From positions 2,878,288 through 2,942,287 of the forward strand of contig NW_020194555.1 of NCBI RefSeq assembly GCF_002865645.1: a stretch of DNA of 64,000 nucleotides, given 5' to 3'. The position numbers were made by a program, and so were the translations under genes. The stretch comes from Hyaloscypha bicolor E. Its lineage: Eukaryota; Ascomycota; Leotiomycetes; Helotiales; Hyaloscyphaceae. Numbering within the stretch: the stretch's first letter is position 1; each line of letters starts with the position of its first letter. Shown piece by piece: positions 48,219-59,742 of this stretch. The notes under the pieces are model-generated. The model had not been told where the DNA came from and searched no databases. It saw only the letters and a program-made list of their open reading frames with translations.

Positions 48219-49317
48219 TCATTCCCGTCCTGAGCCATTGCTCATAGATGGGAGGGTTTCTCCTGCTGGCGCAAAGCGCTTGAAAGACTCGAAGTCCATT
48301 CCCCTCATCCTGAACTTCTTCCTGTTCCAGAAAATTAGCAATTGGTCCCTTTCTCCATACCTTTCGGACTGCTTACCTCCAGATATACTCCACCTCCCAA
48401 CCCAATTTCAAACCATGTTGAATATAAGATCTGTCTGCCAACGTCAAGCCGCCATTGTTTGTCAAGTACGGGTTGGAACAGCTCTCCAATGGGATACCCA
48501 TGTAATGAGCGCACGAACACCATTGAGATAACTGACGATTGGAATCGTAGAGCTCAAGGTTCGGTGGATAGTATAGGTGGCGGCGATCCTGGTGTTCTTC
48601 GGAAGATTGATCGGCGATTTGGAGGAGGTCAGAAACCGTTCGATTGACGTATGGTGTGTAGATGAATGGGTGATCGAATTCTGGCTGTGGGAGGTGGCCG
48701 CGTTTCAGAGGACTGAAAAAAGGGTTGTAAGTCGAATCAAAATTGCGCGGTGGCCATATTTGGTTCAAATCCAATTCTTCCTTTGCTTCCTTCTCTCCCT
48801 TTCCGTCCTTTCGGATGATCGTCATCGGAATTCCGTTCTGTGTTTCATTGTGGATTGTTTTGGGCATCTGATTGCGAGGTCAGCGCCTCAATTTCAATAC
48901 AATTCCCCACTGGTGAAGAGTCACTGGCTAGCGAAGCCTGTTGAGAACGGTGGATGGGTTGGGATAGCGCAAAGAAGGGTAAAGGGCAGTCACCTTAAAC
49001 TCATCCTCACATTTCCTGCAAAATCCCGACTTTCCTCTCCACCATCGTGGTTTCCTGTCGCCTCTGGGCCTAGTGAAAGCCGTAAAGACTGTGTTGAAGT
49101 TGTAGAACATGTTCGTGTATATCACTTCCTTGCACGGAATCAACTTCCCCGTCATACCCGCTTTCCACAGTACCGGTGAGCAGTAGCTGGTGATTTCAAT
49201 GAATCGATGGTGGCATCCATTGTAAATGAAGTAGCCGAATTCGCACATGGCGCCAGTGTTGGGGTTTGTTTGAGCTGCTGCTCGAAGGTGTTCAGGGGAA
49301 GTGTCCAGGGGAGACAT
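48219..49317 (-). CDS. conserved-looking Cys/His-containing protein of unknown function
   Basis: Not recognised. Exons 48994-49317, 48377-48867 and 48219-48321 (introns 126 and 55 bp) give 305 residues. The first intron joins CEDEFK to MPKTIHNE, the second joins EYIWR to KKFRMRGMDF in frame, and the last exon ends SMSNGSGRE. Residues 20-90 hold a possible metal-binding cluster: MCEFGYFIYNGCHHRFIEIT, SYCSPVLW, IPCKEVIY and FCRKCEDEF (a CxxC). That pattern occurs in many fungal hypothetical proteins. The rest has no clear domain; there is no signal peptide or membrane segment. The start at 49317 is the first ATG of the open frame. Confidence 0.65.
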
Positions 49318-49477
49318 CGAATTCCTAAGCGGGATTCAAATACGCGTTGGAGGGCGATTATTGAAGGAAAGTACGCGTAGAGGAGTCAGGAAGGACAAAA
49401 CCACGACGATTGCTCGAACGCCCCTTCCTATTAAGCTTCAACAGACTTCAAGATTTGAAGTTTTCATTCATGCTATA

Positions 49478-51602
49478 TTACAAAGCATCAAATTCCGTCT
49501 TCATTCTCCCCATCAACAGAGCTTCAACGGTCGCTCCTTTCGGCAATGATGTCTTGCCGGTTGGAAGGCAAAGCAAAGCATTCGCGCTCTTCAGGCTTCC
49601 AACTCTCGAGCTTCGTTGCCCGCCAGTGCTACTAGCATGCATAAGCCCATCCTTGCCCAGAGTCACAATGGAACGGTGATACTTTGCTCGCTGAGGGTCA
49701 AGACAAAACTCGTGGTCCAAGGTTACCAATACTCTGGGCAACCCTGCTGGAGAAATTCCAGAAGCATGATGCAAAGAAGGCAAGACGAAGAGGTGAAATG
49801 TCACCACAGCTGATACAGGATTACCAGGTAAGGAAAATATGACCTTTGAAGCTCTTTCTCCGCTGTTATTCTTCACCGGCACGGTTGCGAAAGTCGTTGG
49901 CTTTCCAGGTTTCATCGAGACGCGTCCGAAGTGAATCGTGCCCCCCAGAGATCGCTCAATCGTCGGTTTTAACAGATCGAGCTCACCCATGGATACTCCA
50001 CCCGAGGTGATGATAACATCAACCTTACGGAGTCCATCTCGCAGCGTCTGCTCAAGATCCCCGGGCTTGTCTTTCGCAACACCGAGATCAACAGCTTCAA
50101 AACCATGACCCCGCACCGCGGACAGCAGAGTTGGTCGATTGCAATCTCGAACTTCTCCTAGACGCAGCTCGCCGGGTCTGCTGTGTTCCACAATCTCATC
50201 TCCAGTTGAGAGCACGCCTACGACCGGTCGTTTGTAAACCAAGACTTCTGCCTTGCCGACTGATGCAAGTAATCCGAGTTCTCCACCGATTGCTGAGATC
50301 TCTTCTCCTTTATGCAGAATTATTTCCCCTTTCTTGATATCACTTCCAATCTCTCGGACATTCTCTCCTGGGTTCACGTTTTCGGCGAGGATCTCGATCT
50401 CTTTCTCTTCTTTGCCATCCTCAGTCATAGTCTTCAGGACGGTGTCTTCCACCATTACTACTGACGTTGCACCAGGTGGAAGTGGTGCACCAGTCGTAAT
50501 TCTGGCGATTTGACTTCGTTCTAGAGGAGGAATTTCGCCAGGGGTAGCATGAGATACTGATACCACGGGAAATGTTCCTTTGCTCGAGCCGCCTTCTTCT
50601 GGAGCAATCACCGCATAGCCATCCACAATACTCGCTCGATACGCCGGAACAGCCTCCCCAGCCGTGACATCATCTGCCAGGACGGATCCGACCAGATTTC
50701 CATCGACTTTGGCTTCTACAATTTGCGGCAGAGGTGTTTGCTCTTTGATGAGTTTGATGGCTTCGTCAACTGATAACATGGGGTAAGGCGAAGAACGATT
50801 TCGTCTTGTTGGCCCCAGGCTTGGATCATTTGACTTGGGGTTCTCCTCGGAAGATGTGTGTCTAACTGGCATTGAATGAGCATGACCATATCCGTGACCA
50901 TGCGAGTGCCCATGCGAGTGACCGTGACTATGGAAGTGTGGTTGGTGGCCAGATGTTGAGCTAACTCCAGCTTCGTTCTCCAGCTTTCTCACACCTCCGG
51001 CATGAAGGGATCTCGAGTCTGCCCCTGCCGCTTGAAGGCATGCATGAGGTAGCAATCTCAACACAGACTGCAGATTCTCCTTGGCCCCTTTTGGAGACCC
51101 CGGCAGAGTGATGATTATGGTCTTGTTTCGGACCCCAGCCACTGGCCGTGACATGAGGGCAACTGGACTTGTCAGCTGGCTTCGAAAACAAGAGAAATCC
51201 GAATCTCACAAGGAGTGACTGCATATGAGGCCGCAAGCATCCCATGAACAAGTCCTGGTGCATGCTTATGTAGGAGAGGGGTAACAGCCTGAGATTCATG
51301 AGCATCTCTTTCCTCGAACCCTCTAGAAAGTTACCAACCTCAGGAGTACTATCATGAACTGCAAAGCCTGTACCACCCGTAGAAACAATAAGATTGACCC
51401 CATCCTCTTGATTAGCCCAATTCATGATACTCCGTTGAATATCAAGCACCTCATCTCCAACAATCTTCGTGTCGACCACCTCCCATTTCCCTCCTCCCTC
51501 TTGCTCAAAGACGTCCTTCAAGATCCCACCTGATGAATCAACTGAAGGGTCCTTCGAGGCAGTAGTAGAAACTATCAGTATTGCAGCTTTCAAAGTCGAC
51601 AT
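49478..51602 (-). CDS. cnxE: molybdenum cofactor synthesis protein, MogA-MoeA fusion (gephyrin/CnxE)
   Basis: Bifunctional enzyme: the N-terminal G domain adenylylates molybdopterin, the C-terminal E domain inserts molybdate. Exons 51339-51602, 51210-51288 and 49478-51162 (introns 50 and 47 bp) give 675 residues. MogA part: MSTLKAAILIVSTTASKDPS, LIVSTGGTGFAVHDSTPE, joined to AVTPLLHKHAPGLVHGM and RNKTIIITLPGSPKGAKENL. MoeA part from about residue 230: LSVDEAIKLIKEQTPLPQIV, RASIVDGYAV, ITTGAPLPPGATSVVMVEDT, VGVLSTGDEIVE, ITSGGVSMGELD and SLPGNPVSAVVTF. The linker holds a run of about ten His residues (HSHGHSHGHSHGHGYGHAHS, DNA about 50880-50940). The donor of intron 1 (GAG|GTTGGT) is weak but gives the correct family join. 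Needed for nitrate reductase and other Mo enzymes. Confidence 0.95.
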
Positions 51603-51753
51603 TGTCTTTGTCTGGAGAAAGCCTGGTACATTGAAACATGATGCTCGGCTGGCTTGCCTCGAGATTTCATTCAAAAAGGTTCCCCAGCCTCGCGTCTTCC
51701 CCAACTTTTTTCTCTGCAAGGCGCGACGCCAGCATCTCACAACCACAACAACA
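51603..51753. promoter_or_regulatory. shared divergent promoter cnxE/pop5
   Basis: 151 bp lie between two start codons facing apart; both leaders and core promoters must be packed here. Confidence 0.6.
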
Positions 51754-52379
51754 ATGGTCCGACTCAAAAACCGGTATTTACTGGTCAATATCCTGTACCC
51801 TGAACTAGAGGACCGCAAAGGGAAGACCAAAGTCCCGGATATTGTGGAATTCAATCAGCCAACGACAGACGCCTTCACAGCCGGAGCTCTGCTGAAGGGG
51901 CTGAAAGCAGAAATCGCGGACGTATTTGGAGATTACGGATCTGGAGCTATTTCCGAGAGTCTTAATGGTAATTACGAAGTTCATGTAGGCCAAGTTAGAA
52001 ACTCTGCTGATTTATTCGCCTTTCAGTGAAGTATCTTTCTCCGGCGACCTCGACTTTCATCCTCCGAGTTTCGCGGGCATATTATAAGCTTGCTTGGGCG
52101 GCATTATCACTCATGACTTCTGTCCCTGTCAAGGACGGCAAGAACTGTGTGTTTAGAGTAGTGCGAGTTAGCGGGACAATTAGGAAGGCAGAGGAGGAAG
52201 CTATTCGGAGAGCCAGGGAGCTGATCTTGAAAGCCAGACGGGAAATTGGCGAGAAGAGCGATTCGACACTCGATTACATATTTGGAGGCGCGGGAGCGGA
52301 GACTACGAAAGAGAAAGGCGTGTTGGTGGTGGACAGGTCAGACAGCGAGGACGAAGAAGACAGTGACGGTGATGGATGA
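51754..52379 (+). CDS. pop5: RNase P/MRP protein subunit Pop5
   Basis: Protein subunit of the nuclear ribonucleases that mature tRNA 5' ends and rRNA. Exons 51754-51967 and 52027-52379 (intron 59 bp) give 188 residues. Starts MVRLKNRYLLVNILYPELED, the Pop5 signature, with LLKGLKAEIADVFGDYGSGA; exon 2 continues VKYLSPATSTFILRVSRAYY, LAWAALSLMT and FRVVRVSGTIRKAEEEAIRR. The C-terminal tail is acidic (SDSEDEEDSDGDG). It ends 6 bp before the gpn2 stop codon on the other strand. Confidence 0.95.
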
Positions 52380-52385
52380 GGGGCA

Positions 52386-53529
52386 TCATTGGTTCTTCCT
52401 AACTACTTTTATACCGCTTCCACCAGCAGGTATCGGCATATTCCCCAGTTCATCGTCGTCCCCCATCTCAGAGTCCGCTGCGGGTTCGGCCTTGTCTCGA
52501 ATCTTGGCTTGCTCGGCCCACTCTCTACTCTCCTTCTCGTCGTAATCGTCCTTCGCATCCAGCCAGCGCTCTTGGACATCTTTGACATCCATTGTGGTTA
52601 CGCCTTCTCGCATTGCGACTTGCCATACGGTATCGTTGGCTCCCTCGGCCCCACCGAACGCATATCCGCCAGCTCGGTCTATAACTTGCAGGAGATGCAT
52701 CATACTTCTTTTGTCCTCTACTGCCAACGTCTCGAATCCTACCAAGCCGAAACTTTCTACAAGCTCGACGATAGCTGTATTCAGACCTTCGAATTTCGAC
52801 CCACGCATTGCCGAAGATTCCTCTTCGAGGTGTGGAAGCAGGTACGATAGGTCTTGGACTTCTGTGTAGAAATCGAGGTTGAATGGGAGAGGAGAATACG
52901 TAGAGAGCTTGTCGACTTTTGTAAGAACATTAAGATGGGGGAGATCCATCTGCAGCATAGCTCGCAGAGATAGGATGAGATTGGATATGTAGAGTGAAGG
53001 GAGTGTCAGACAATACGAGTCTGAAAGGTGGAGGACTACAAGCTACTTCAGTCAGCAAGGACCGCAATGAAGAGGCAAATGGAAGCATGCTCTGTATCCC
53101 AGCTTTTGTAACCTGAAGAAGATGTTCCGTAGTGAGGAATGATGTGTGTAAAGCTCCACTTGTCCTGGACAATCGAATAACACATAGTCCTCTCCTAGCT
53201 CACTCAGACCAGCCTCCAACCATTCCATATTATGTTCTAGCTCCTCAAGCGCATAAAGCACGGCTCCATTTGGTCCTAAATCGTCTTCTTCCATTATATC
53301 TTCTAGTTTTATGAGATCCCGGACATCTATTGCGCACGGGTAGCTTGTATGATCATTCGCGGGATCGAGGTTTACTACGGAGCATTTTCGTCCTATTGCG
53401 GACATGAACTGTTGCACTGAGGCATGTTAGAGCCGTTCATGATGTAGAGAGGTGCAAAAGCATACTCCCATTGCAATAAGTACTCTTTCCAGATCCAGGA
53501 CTGCCCAGCACAAGCTGTGCGAACGGCAT
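52386..53529 (-). CDS. gpn2: GPN-loop GTPase 2 (Gpn2)
   Basis: Small GTPase needed for assembly and nuclear import of RNA polymerases. Exons 53466-53529, 53091-53416 and 52386-53042 give 348 residues. P-loop GSPGSGKST, then GMQQFMSAIGRKCSVVNLDP (GPN region nearby: DLGPNGAVLYALEELEHNME), switch DCPGQVELYTHHSSLR, and NVLTKVDKLS for guanine recognition. Intron 1 is GT-AG, 49 bp. Intron 2 (53043-53090, 48 bp) begins GC instead of GT: GGATACAGA|GCATGC ... GAAGTAG|CTTGTA, with a CTGAC branch site; only this join restores LQKLGYRLVVLHLSDSYCL. The C-terminus is acidic then ends IKVVRKNQ. Confidence 0.93.
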
Positions 53530-53867
53530 AGTGGCGAGTCCGGGAGCTCTGGTTGCTGTCGAAGATTCAAGGTGAGGGGCAATGTGGGGTGATGGTGATT
53601 TGGTTAGGACTGAAACCCTCGAGGCTTCGTGTTGTAGACGTTGATGGGACGAGTAGACCTCGATCACAGAGGTTTTGGTCTTCAAAGTACGGAGTCTGAT
53701 TATCTGTGTTGTCTTGGTGTTCGGCGTGAATAAATGTTTCCAGAACATTGGTTGCCCTCCCCTTTTGGCGATTTTTAGGCGGTGAGCTCGGCAGAAAGCA
53801 AAATAAACAAAGTTGATCTGACTTTGCTTTTCTCCTCACCTGTGTGATTTTATTGAAGTATTGCAAG

Positions 53868-55096
53868 ATGGCTCCGGGTATGTTCCTTCTGTCTAGTTTG
53901 GCTCCATTGCATATCCAAGAAATAAAAGCAGTGCTAACCTCGCACAGCAATCCAATTCGAGCTTTCGCAACCACCCACGGACGCGGTATCCTCCCTCAAG
54001 TTCGCGCCCGAATCTCCCACACTATTGCTGGTTTCTTCTTGGGATAAGCATGTCTACTTGTATGATACACAAGATCAAGAAGCTGGCGGCAAGCTGATCG
54101 AGAAGTATGAGCACCGAGCACCAGTCCTCGATGTTTGCTTCGGAACCGACGATAATGAAGCTTTCACAGCTGGAATGGACTGGCAAGTGAAGAGGTATTT
54201 AATTATAACAACATTTGTGTTACTTATCCTGACATTTTTTTTTTAGAATAAATCTTAAGACGGGTGACCAGACAGTACTGAGCACACACGGAGCACCGGT
54301 CAAGTCAGTAGTCTACAGCAAAGAGCATTGTGAGTTCTCATCTTCAATTATAGTAACATGAACTCATAAAGGCTCAGCGCTACTCATCTCAGCATCGTGG
54401 GATTCCACTCTCCACTTCCACGACCTCAAAGACCTTTCGAGGGGGCCAACTATGATTACCCTACCCGCGAAACCACACTCACTCTCAATCACAGCCTCCA
54501 AACTCGTCGTGGCCATGTCCTCTCGTCTTGTCTACATCTACCAACTACAAGCTACTGCCATGTTAGCCTCGCAAGCAAACGGAGCAACCGCTGAACTCAA
54601 GCCGTGGCAACAACGAGAATCATCACTGAAGTTCATGACAAGAGCTGTGGCTTGTATGCCGAACGACGATGGGTACGCTACGAGTAGTATTGAGGGACGA
54701 GTGGCCGTTGAGTGGTTCGATCCTTCTACAGAATCACAGGCGCGGAAATACGCTTTCAAGTGCCACCGACAGCCAGATCCTGAGGGCGATGGATCCGATA
54801 TTGTCTATCCTGTCAATGCCTTGGCCTTCCATCCTATCCATGGAACGTTTGCTTCCGGTGGAGGAGACGGTGTAGTTGCGTTGTGGGATGCTGTTGCCAA
54901 GAGGAGAATCCGGCAGTATCAGAAATACCCAACCAGTGTTGCGGCCGTAGCATTTTCAAGCGATGGAACGTACCTAGCTATTGGTGTTTGCCCTGGATTT
55001 GAGAACGGTCAAGAGGATTACACCGGTGAGGGAGCGACCCATGTTTATATCAGGGAGCTTGGTGAGACGGAGGCCAAGGGAAAAGGGGCAAAATGA
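53868..55096 (+). CDS. bub3: spindle checkpoint WD40 protein Bub3
   Basis: Kinetochore beta-propeller that recruits Bub1 and Mad3/BubR1. Exons 53868-53877 (10 nt), 53948-54194, 54247-54329 and 54378-55096 give 352 residues. Reads MAPAIQFELSQPPTDAVSSL, LLVSSWDKHVYLYDTQDQEA, VLDVCFGTDDNEAFTAGMDW, HGAPVKSVVYSKEHSLLISA-SWDSTLHFHDL, SSIEGRVAVEWFDPS, FKCHRQ, VYPVNALAFHPIHGTFASGG-GDGVVALWD and ending near GEGATHVYIRELGE. The EGRVAVE and KCHR motifs mark Bub3 against Rae1. Introns are 48-70 bp. Confidence 0.96.
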
Positions 55097-55655
55097 TTGT
55101 ACGAAACGGTTGGTCAGTTGCTCTACTTAGCACGGCGTTACGGGGTAAGAAAATGAAATCAAACTTCTCAAAACAGCAATGAAAGCACTCACACGCAGAA
55201 GAACCTTGCCCAATACGTCATATTTCCTCAGCTTTAAAAGACGGAAGTCTGCGCAAACTCATTGGTGGCTAGTCTGTCATCCATCTTAGAGCATATCCAA
55301 GATCAGGGACTCTCTCATTGTGCTTCTCCTCGCGGGGTTTCTCATACGATGGTTTGGCAAAAGATTTCCTCAGCTCACGTTGACGAATGTAAGTCAATGA
55401 GTGTTGCAACTAGGTTGTTTATTAGTAGCATCTTTTGTTCGTTGGTGAAGATGAGCTCTCTATGGATACAGGCGCCAGCATATCATAGCATTATCCTCAG
55501 CTAGTTAAGGCACTCTCCCCCATGCCATTAGCTCCACCAAAATCCTCCTGTATTATTGCAAGATAAAAGCATACTTCCAAGCAAATCTTTCTTGATTCCA
55601 CTTCCAGCCGGACCCCGATAATATCATATAATGGAAATCTTCCATGAAGCCCTCT
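55097..55655. other. intergenic between convergent genes
   Basis: A 559-bp gap at the 3' ends of bub3 and the large unknown gene. No gene seen. Confidence 0.4.
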
Positions 55656-58600
55656 CTACAGTGTGCTTGGTAAGAACGGTGGTTTGAACTGTAAAGAAAC
55701 AGTTCTCTTCCGTGCGCTTTCTGGTAATGTTCCTAAGTTGAGACTCGCCTGCCTGGTCAACGCCTTTAAGCTCTGCTCCTGGCGGCCTGGACTCTCGCCC
55801 AGCGAAGTTCGCAGACGGCTTCCACTTTTCACTGGAGAGACGGTATGCTGGAAAGCCTCTGCCACCGTAATACCTCCAGCCAACATTGTATCGCTACCTT
55901 GTTTTGGTTGAAGAAAGAATACGTGCGCTGGCATGGACTTCGTTCGACTCAGACTTGGTCTTTGAACTGGCGAGCTCAACTGTCCTAATGCCCGCTCCAT
56001 ATAACTCATCTGATGCACGAATGAAAATTGTGTTTCAGGAATCTCTGGCTGGCTCTCTCCAGCCTCTGAAACCTCGTCAGGTCGTGCGCGTCGGATGATC
56101 GTGCGAGAGTCACCAAGCTCGATTGAGCCTTGGGTATCAGATGCATTTGCAAGTTCGTTTTCGGGTATTAGACTATTTCGACGAGATTGCACCACTGTCA
56201 GTTGCTGACTTCCCAATCCTGAACGCCTTCTCGACATACGGCGATGAACAGCTTGTCGGTTTTGCGAGGGTGCTGGTGTGGGGCTGTCGACAATGTCCTC
56301 ATCTACTTCCATTACCAAGCCACTTGCTTCGGGGAGGCGTGGTCGCCACGAGCCATCAGGATCATCAAGATATCCAGAATTCGCCGCGCGGAATTCGTCT
56401 CGTCGGGAGCTATGTCCTTTCACAGCGGTCATGTTGTCTTTGGTGTCTTGTCCGCCAGTGCCTAGTAGAGACATCGGACATCGAGGCGAGGCTTTCAACT
56501 GTTGCAAAGCTTGCGAAGTAACTTCTTTCAGAGCCTCGGCTGCGTTTAGGACAATTCCAGCACGGGTGTCCTGGCTCTCCTGGTCAGGTTGGGGAAGATT
56601 GTGTCCGGTTTGTGCGGCTCTGCTGACTTCTGGGTTGACAGACATATCAGCCTGCCCGTGTAACTCCTTGGCACCAGCCTGAGCGGAAACCTGAAGGGTA
56701 TTGTCAGAATCAGCATTCTCAGCAACCGCCTCTTCGTCATGTGATTCTTCTTCGTCTTCTTCGTCTCCTCCTTCATCATGGTTTCTGTCCTGCTCAGAGT
56801 CTTCCTCTGTTGTAGGCTCTTCCTCATCCTCTGATGCATCTTCGTTCTCACTCTCAGCTTCTAAGTAGCTCTCGGCGCTCTCTCTGTCGCTGTCCCCTTC
56901 CTCATCAGGACTCTCGCTGTCATGCCTAGTATCTTTTGGCCGTTTCTGCACAGAAACCATCCTCAATTCTTGCGTAACTTCAAGGCTCTCCTTTCTAGCA
57001 CGAAGCCGGGTCTTCTTATTTATCGACGTAGCCACCAACTGTCGAGAAATGCGGACATCGTCCACACCACTGAGAAGCTCTCGAACTCTTTGACTGTCTG
57101 ACGTTTCCGATGTCTGCAAAGTTTCCCTTGTTGGGCTATCGTTATGTACAGCAGGTTGTTTACGTGTCAGTGGAGAAATTAGATGTGCGGGCGTTTCAGA
57201 CAAGTCACCGATACTAGGAATAGTTGGTGTGTGCCAGTCCTGGAGAACATTCTTTGTTGGTGGTCGACGTTCTTCGGAAACACTGACCTCTGCTTCCATT
57301 TCTTCGCCCGGGCCGTCTATCGGCATATGGTTTTGATCATGTTCAGCCTCGGCAATGTCGGACAAATGCTGTTCAAAATCAGAAGGCTGAGCAGCTACGT
57401 CGCTTTGCCCCCCATCTCCTAAAACATTTTGAGGCTCAGCATGAGTATTGGAAGTTGGATTTGTTCCGCGGTGTCGTTGTTTCCTCCTTGGAAGGGGTCG
57501 TGACATTTTAACCGGAACCGCTTCCAGAGGTTTTTCAGGCACGAGGGTCAACTCGCCAAGTTTGATTGCTATTTTCTGACATGACTCTCGTCGGCGAGTA
57601 GGACATTTCACGGGCATATAGAGACCAATTGGTGCTGCCTCTTTCCCTTCAAATCCATCTGAAGGCACGAGTGGCAGATGACTTCTCGTAGAGGGAAGGT
57701 TCTCGTTCTCTGGCATACGAAATAGAGAGATATCGATAGCTCCAAATCCTTTGTGAGGACGAATATTGATCTTCACGCGTAGGCCTGGCTTGTAATGCTC
57801 TCTTTCGCTGGCATCCGAGTCTTGATCGTCCGTCTGCTGAGAAATCGGATCCTGGGATAGCGCTACCTGCCTGCCTGCCGCAAAGAAAGTTCATCAGCAG
57901 TAGTTCTCAAGTACAAGATTATAGACCTCACTGCTATTCACTTCGATGTCCGAGGTGCCAGGCCGTTCACCCACGGTCACAAGCTCGTTGACTGGTAGTC
58001 TACGCTTTTTCTTCGGTGATTTGCCATGTTTGTCGGCAGATATTGTTTCATCTCCAGCAGATTTGCGGTTCTTTCTCGATGTTCGTGTGCTGTTGAGCTT
58101 CTGTAAAGCTTGCTTTCGGACCCCAACACTGGGTATCTGGCGGCCTGAACGTCTTCGTTTCTTAGAAAATGGCTGCTCTGAATGTGCGTCACTTTTACCA
58201 TCTGCGTCATTCGCGAATTGTCTCGAATCATCGTGGGTCTTTCCTTGGATAGCACTCCTAGCTCGCTTATGACTGCTACGATTATTTGTAGGAGAAAACT
58301 CATGGTTGTCCTCGCCGAGGTGAAGAATCTCCAGATCAAGGTCGGTGAGCTGCTCTTCTCTAGGGAAAAATAATCAGTAAGTTGCGGTTATCAACGAGGA
58401 GGTCAGGCCCAACAATTAATCAATTTGCTCCGATCAAAAAACAGCGAGAAAATGAGGTATGAAATAGGAATAGGACAGGACACGGACTTACTGCTGAGGG
58501 CTGAGTGGGAGTTCGTGAGGTTCTGCTGTTCCTTCTCCGGTGATTCTATTTCCAGAAGCACTTTGCGCGGGATGCTGAGAATTGTTGTGGAACTCCTTAG

Positions 58601-59264
58601 GGATACCTTGAGATGCTTTACGAGCCACCTTCAAGCACTCTTCTAGTGTTCGAGTTTCCTTGCTCTGAGGAGAAGGAGTATCTGGAAAGCGAAAACTGCT
58701 GGTAATTGGTTCCGCGTACAATGTAATTGCGGATCGCTTCTGGTCTGGTGCTGAGGGAGCCTCCTGGGCAGGTGCTGTCGCTGGGGCGGGATTGTCTTCG
58801 GGTGGCTCGTAAACATCCCGACGGCCCTTCACCCGTGGAAAACGTCTACTGGGTTGACGCGATGTCACAGGAGTATGTGGAAGCGAAAGATTGGATCCGT
58901 CGACAACTACAAAAGCATTCCTGTCGTCAATGAGTCTTGCAGTCGCAAAGTGTGTCTTGTTGGCAGTCAGCTTGGATTCATCTTCTTGTACAATAAGACG
59001 TACCTTCAACCCACCACCTCTGGGCGGTGCCTTCGCCTCAAATGGGTTTGCAATTGAACCTGTGATTGGTGAACTGAGACCGACAGGAGATGCTTCGCTT
59101 TGAAGAGTTTCGAGTCTTCTCTGCTTCGCAATGATGAACCGTGTAAGATTAGGGGTCCTGGCTGCGCCTTCGGCCACGACCTCAGGCGAAACATAAGGTT
59201 TCTCAGCCCTCATTCTTCTCACCTGTGCAAGCTCCTCCTGGGTAGGAGGGGCCTTTGTCACCAT
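55656..59264 (-). CDS. large predicted nuclear protein, function unknown
   Basis: Not recognised. Three exons (58492-59264, 57932-58359, 55656-57874) give about 1139 residues if joined as modelled; introns are 132 and 57 bp. Exon 2/3 choice: donor A|GTGAGG and the first of three tandem CAG acceptors give NSSRQVALSQD, though other acceptors in the GCAGGCAG run would also be readable. Start MVTKAPPTQEELAQVRRMRA. The middle has basic nuclear-localisation-like runs (SKKRRRSGR, SPKKKRRLPVNE), followed by SRPLPRRKQRHRG and a long acidic block (DEEEPTTEEDSEQDRNHDEG onward). No enzyme motif, membrane segment or repeat was seen. Probably a disordered chromatin or chromosome protein; that is inference from composition. 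The three exons could in principle be two genes, but both joins keep the frame. Confidence 0.7.
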
Positions 59265-59742
59265 ATTGGGCGAGTGGAAGCCTGCTGGAAGAATTTGTCA
59301 CCATCAAAGGTGTTTCAAAAGATATGACGGCTATTATGTCCAATCACTGATGCGTGGCAGGTTAGATGCCTCCGTGAATAAGGTGTTGCAGAGCAGTTGG
59401 AAGTGACAAAGGAGGCAAGCACGACAGGTCTGACTCGTTTGGCCATCACGTGACATAGCTCTTTGGACAGCCTTTTCATTTAGGAAAGTGCAATAGCCTA
59501 GAATGCAGAAAGAAAGAAGGTTGTCTTAAAGATTCAAATTAAAGAAGCCTATCAAACAGAACCTATGGAAAGGCCAATTTTATCGAGTACACAACAATCT
59601 TGGCTGTATGTACTCTGACCACGATGGATCCGGGTATCCTCAGACACCTTCCCACATGGGGCTTGGAGCTTGATGCCAATCAAAAACGCCTGAAATACAA
59701 TTGAGAATGGAAGGAAGCGACTCTACGCATCGATTCGCCACC
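59265..59742. other. intergenic
   Basis: A 478-bp gap between the unknown gene's start and bqt4's stop. Nothing recognised. Confidence 0.4.

Noticed and set aside
51603..51854. Upstream open extension of cnxE
   Set aside because: It overlaps pop5 and its start; the ATG at 51602 begins the conserved MogA domain.
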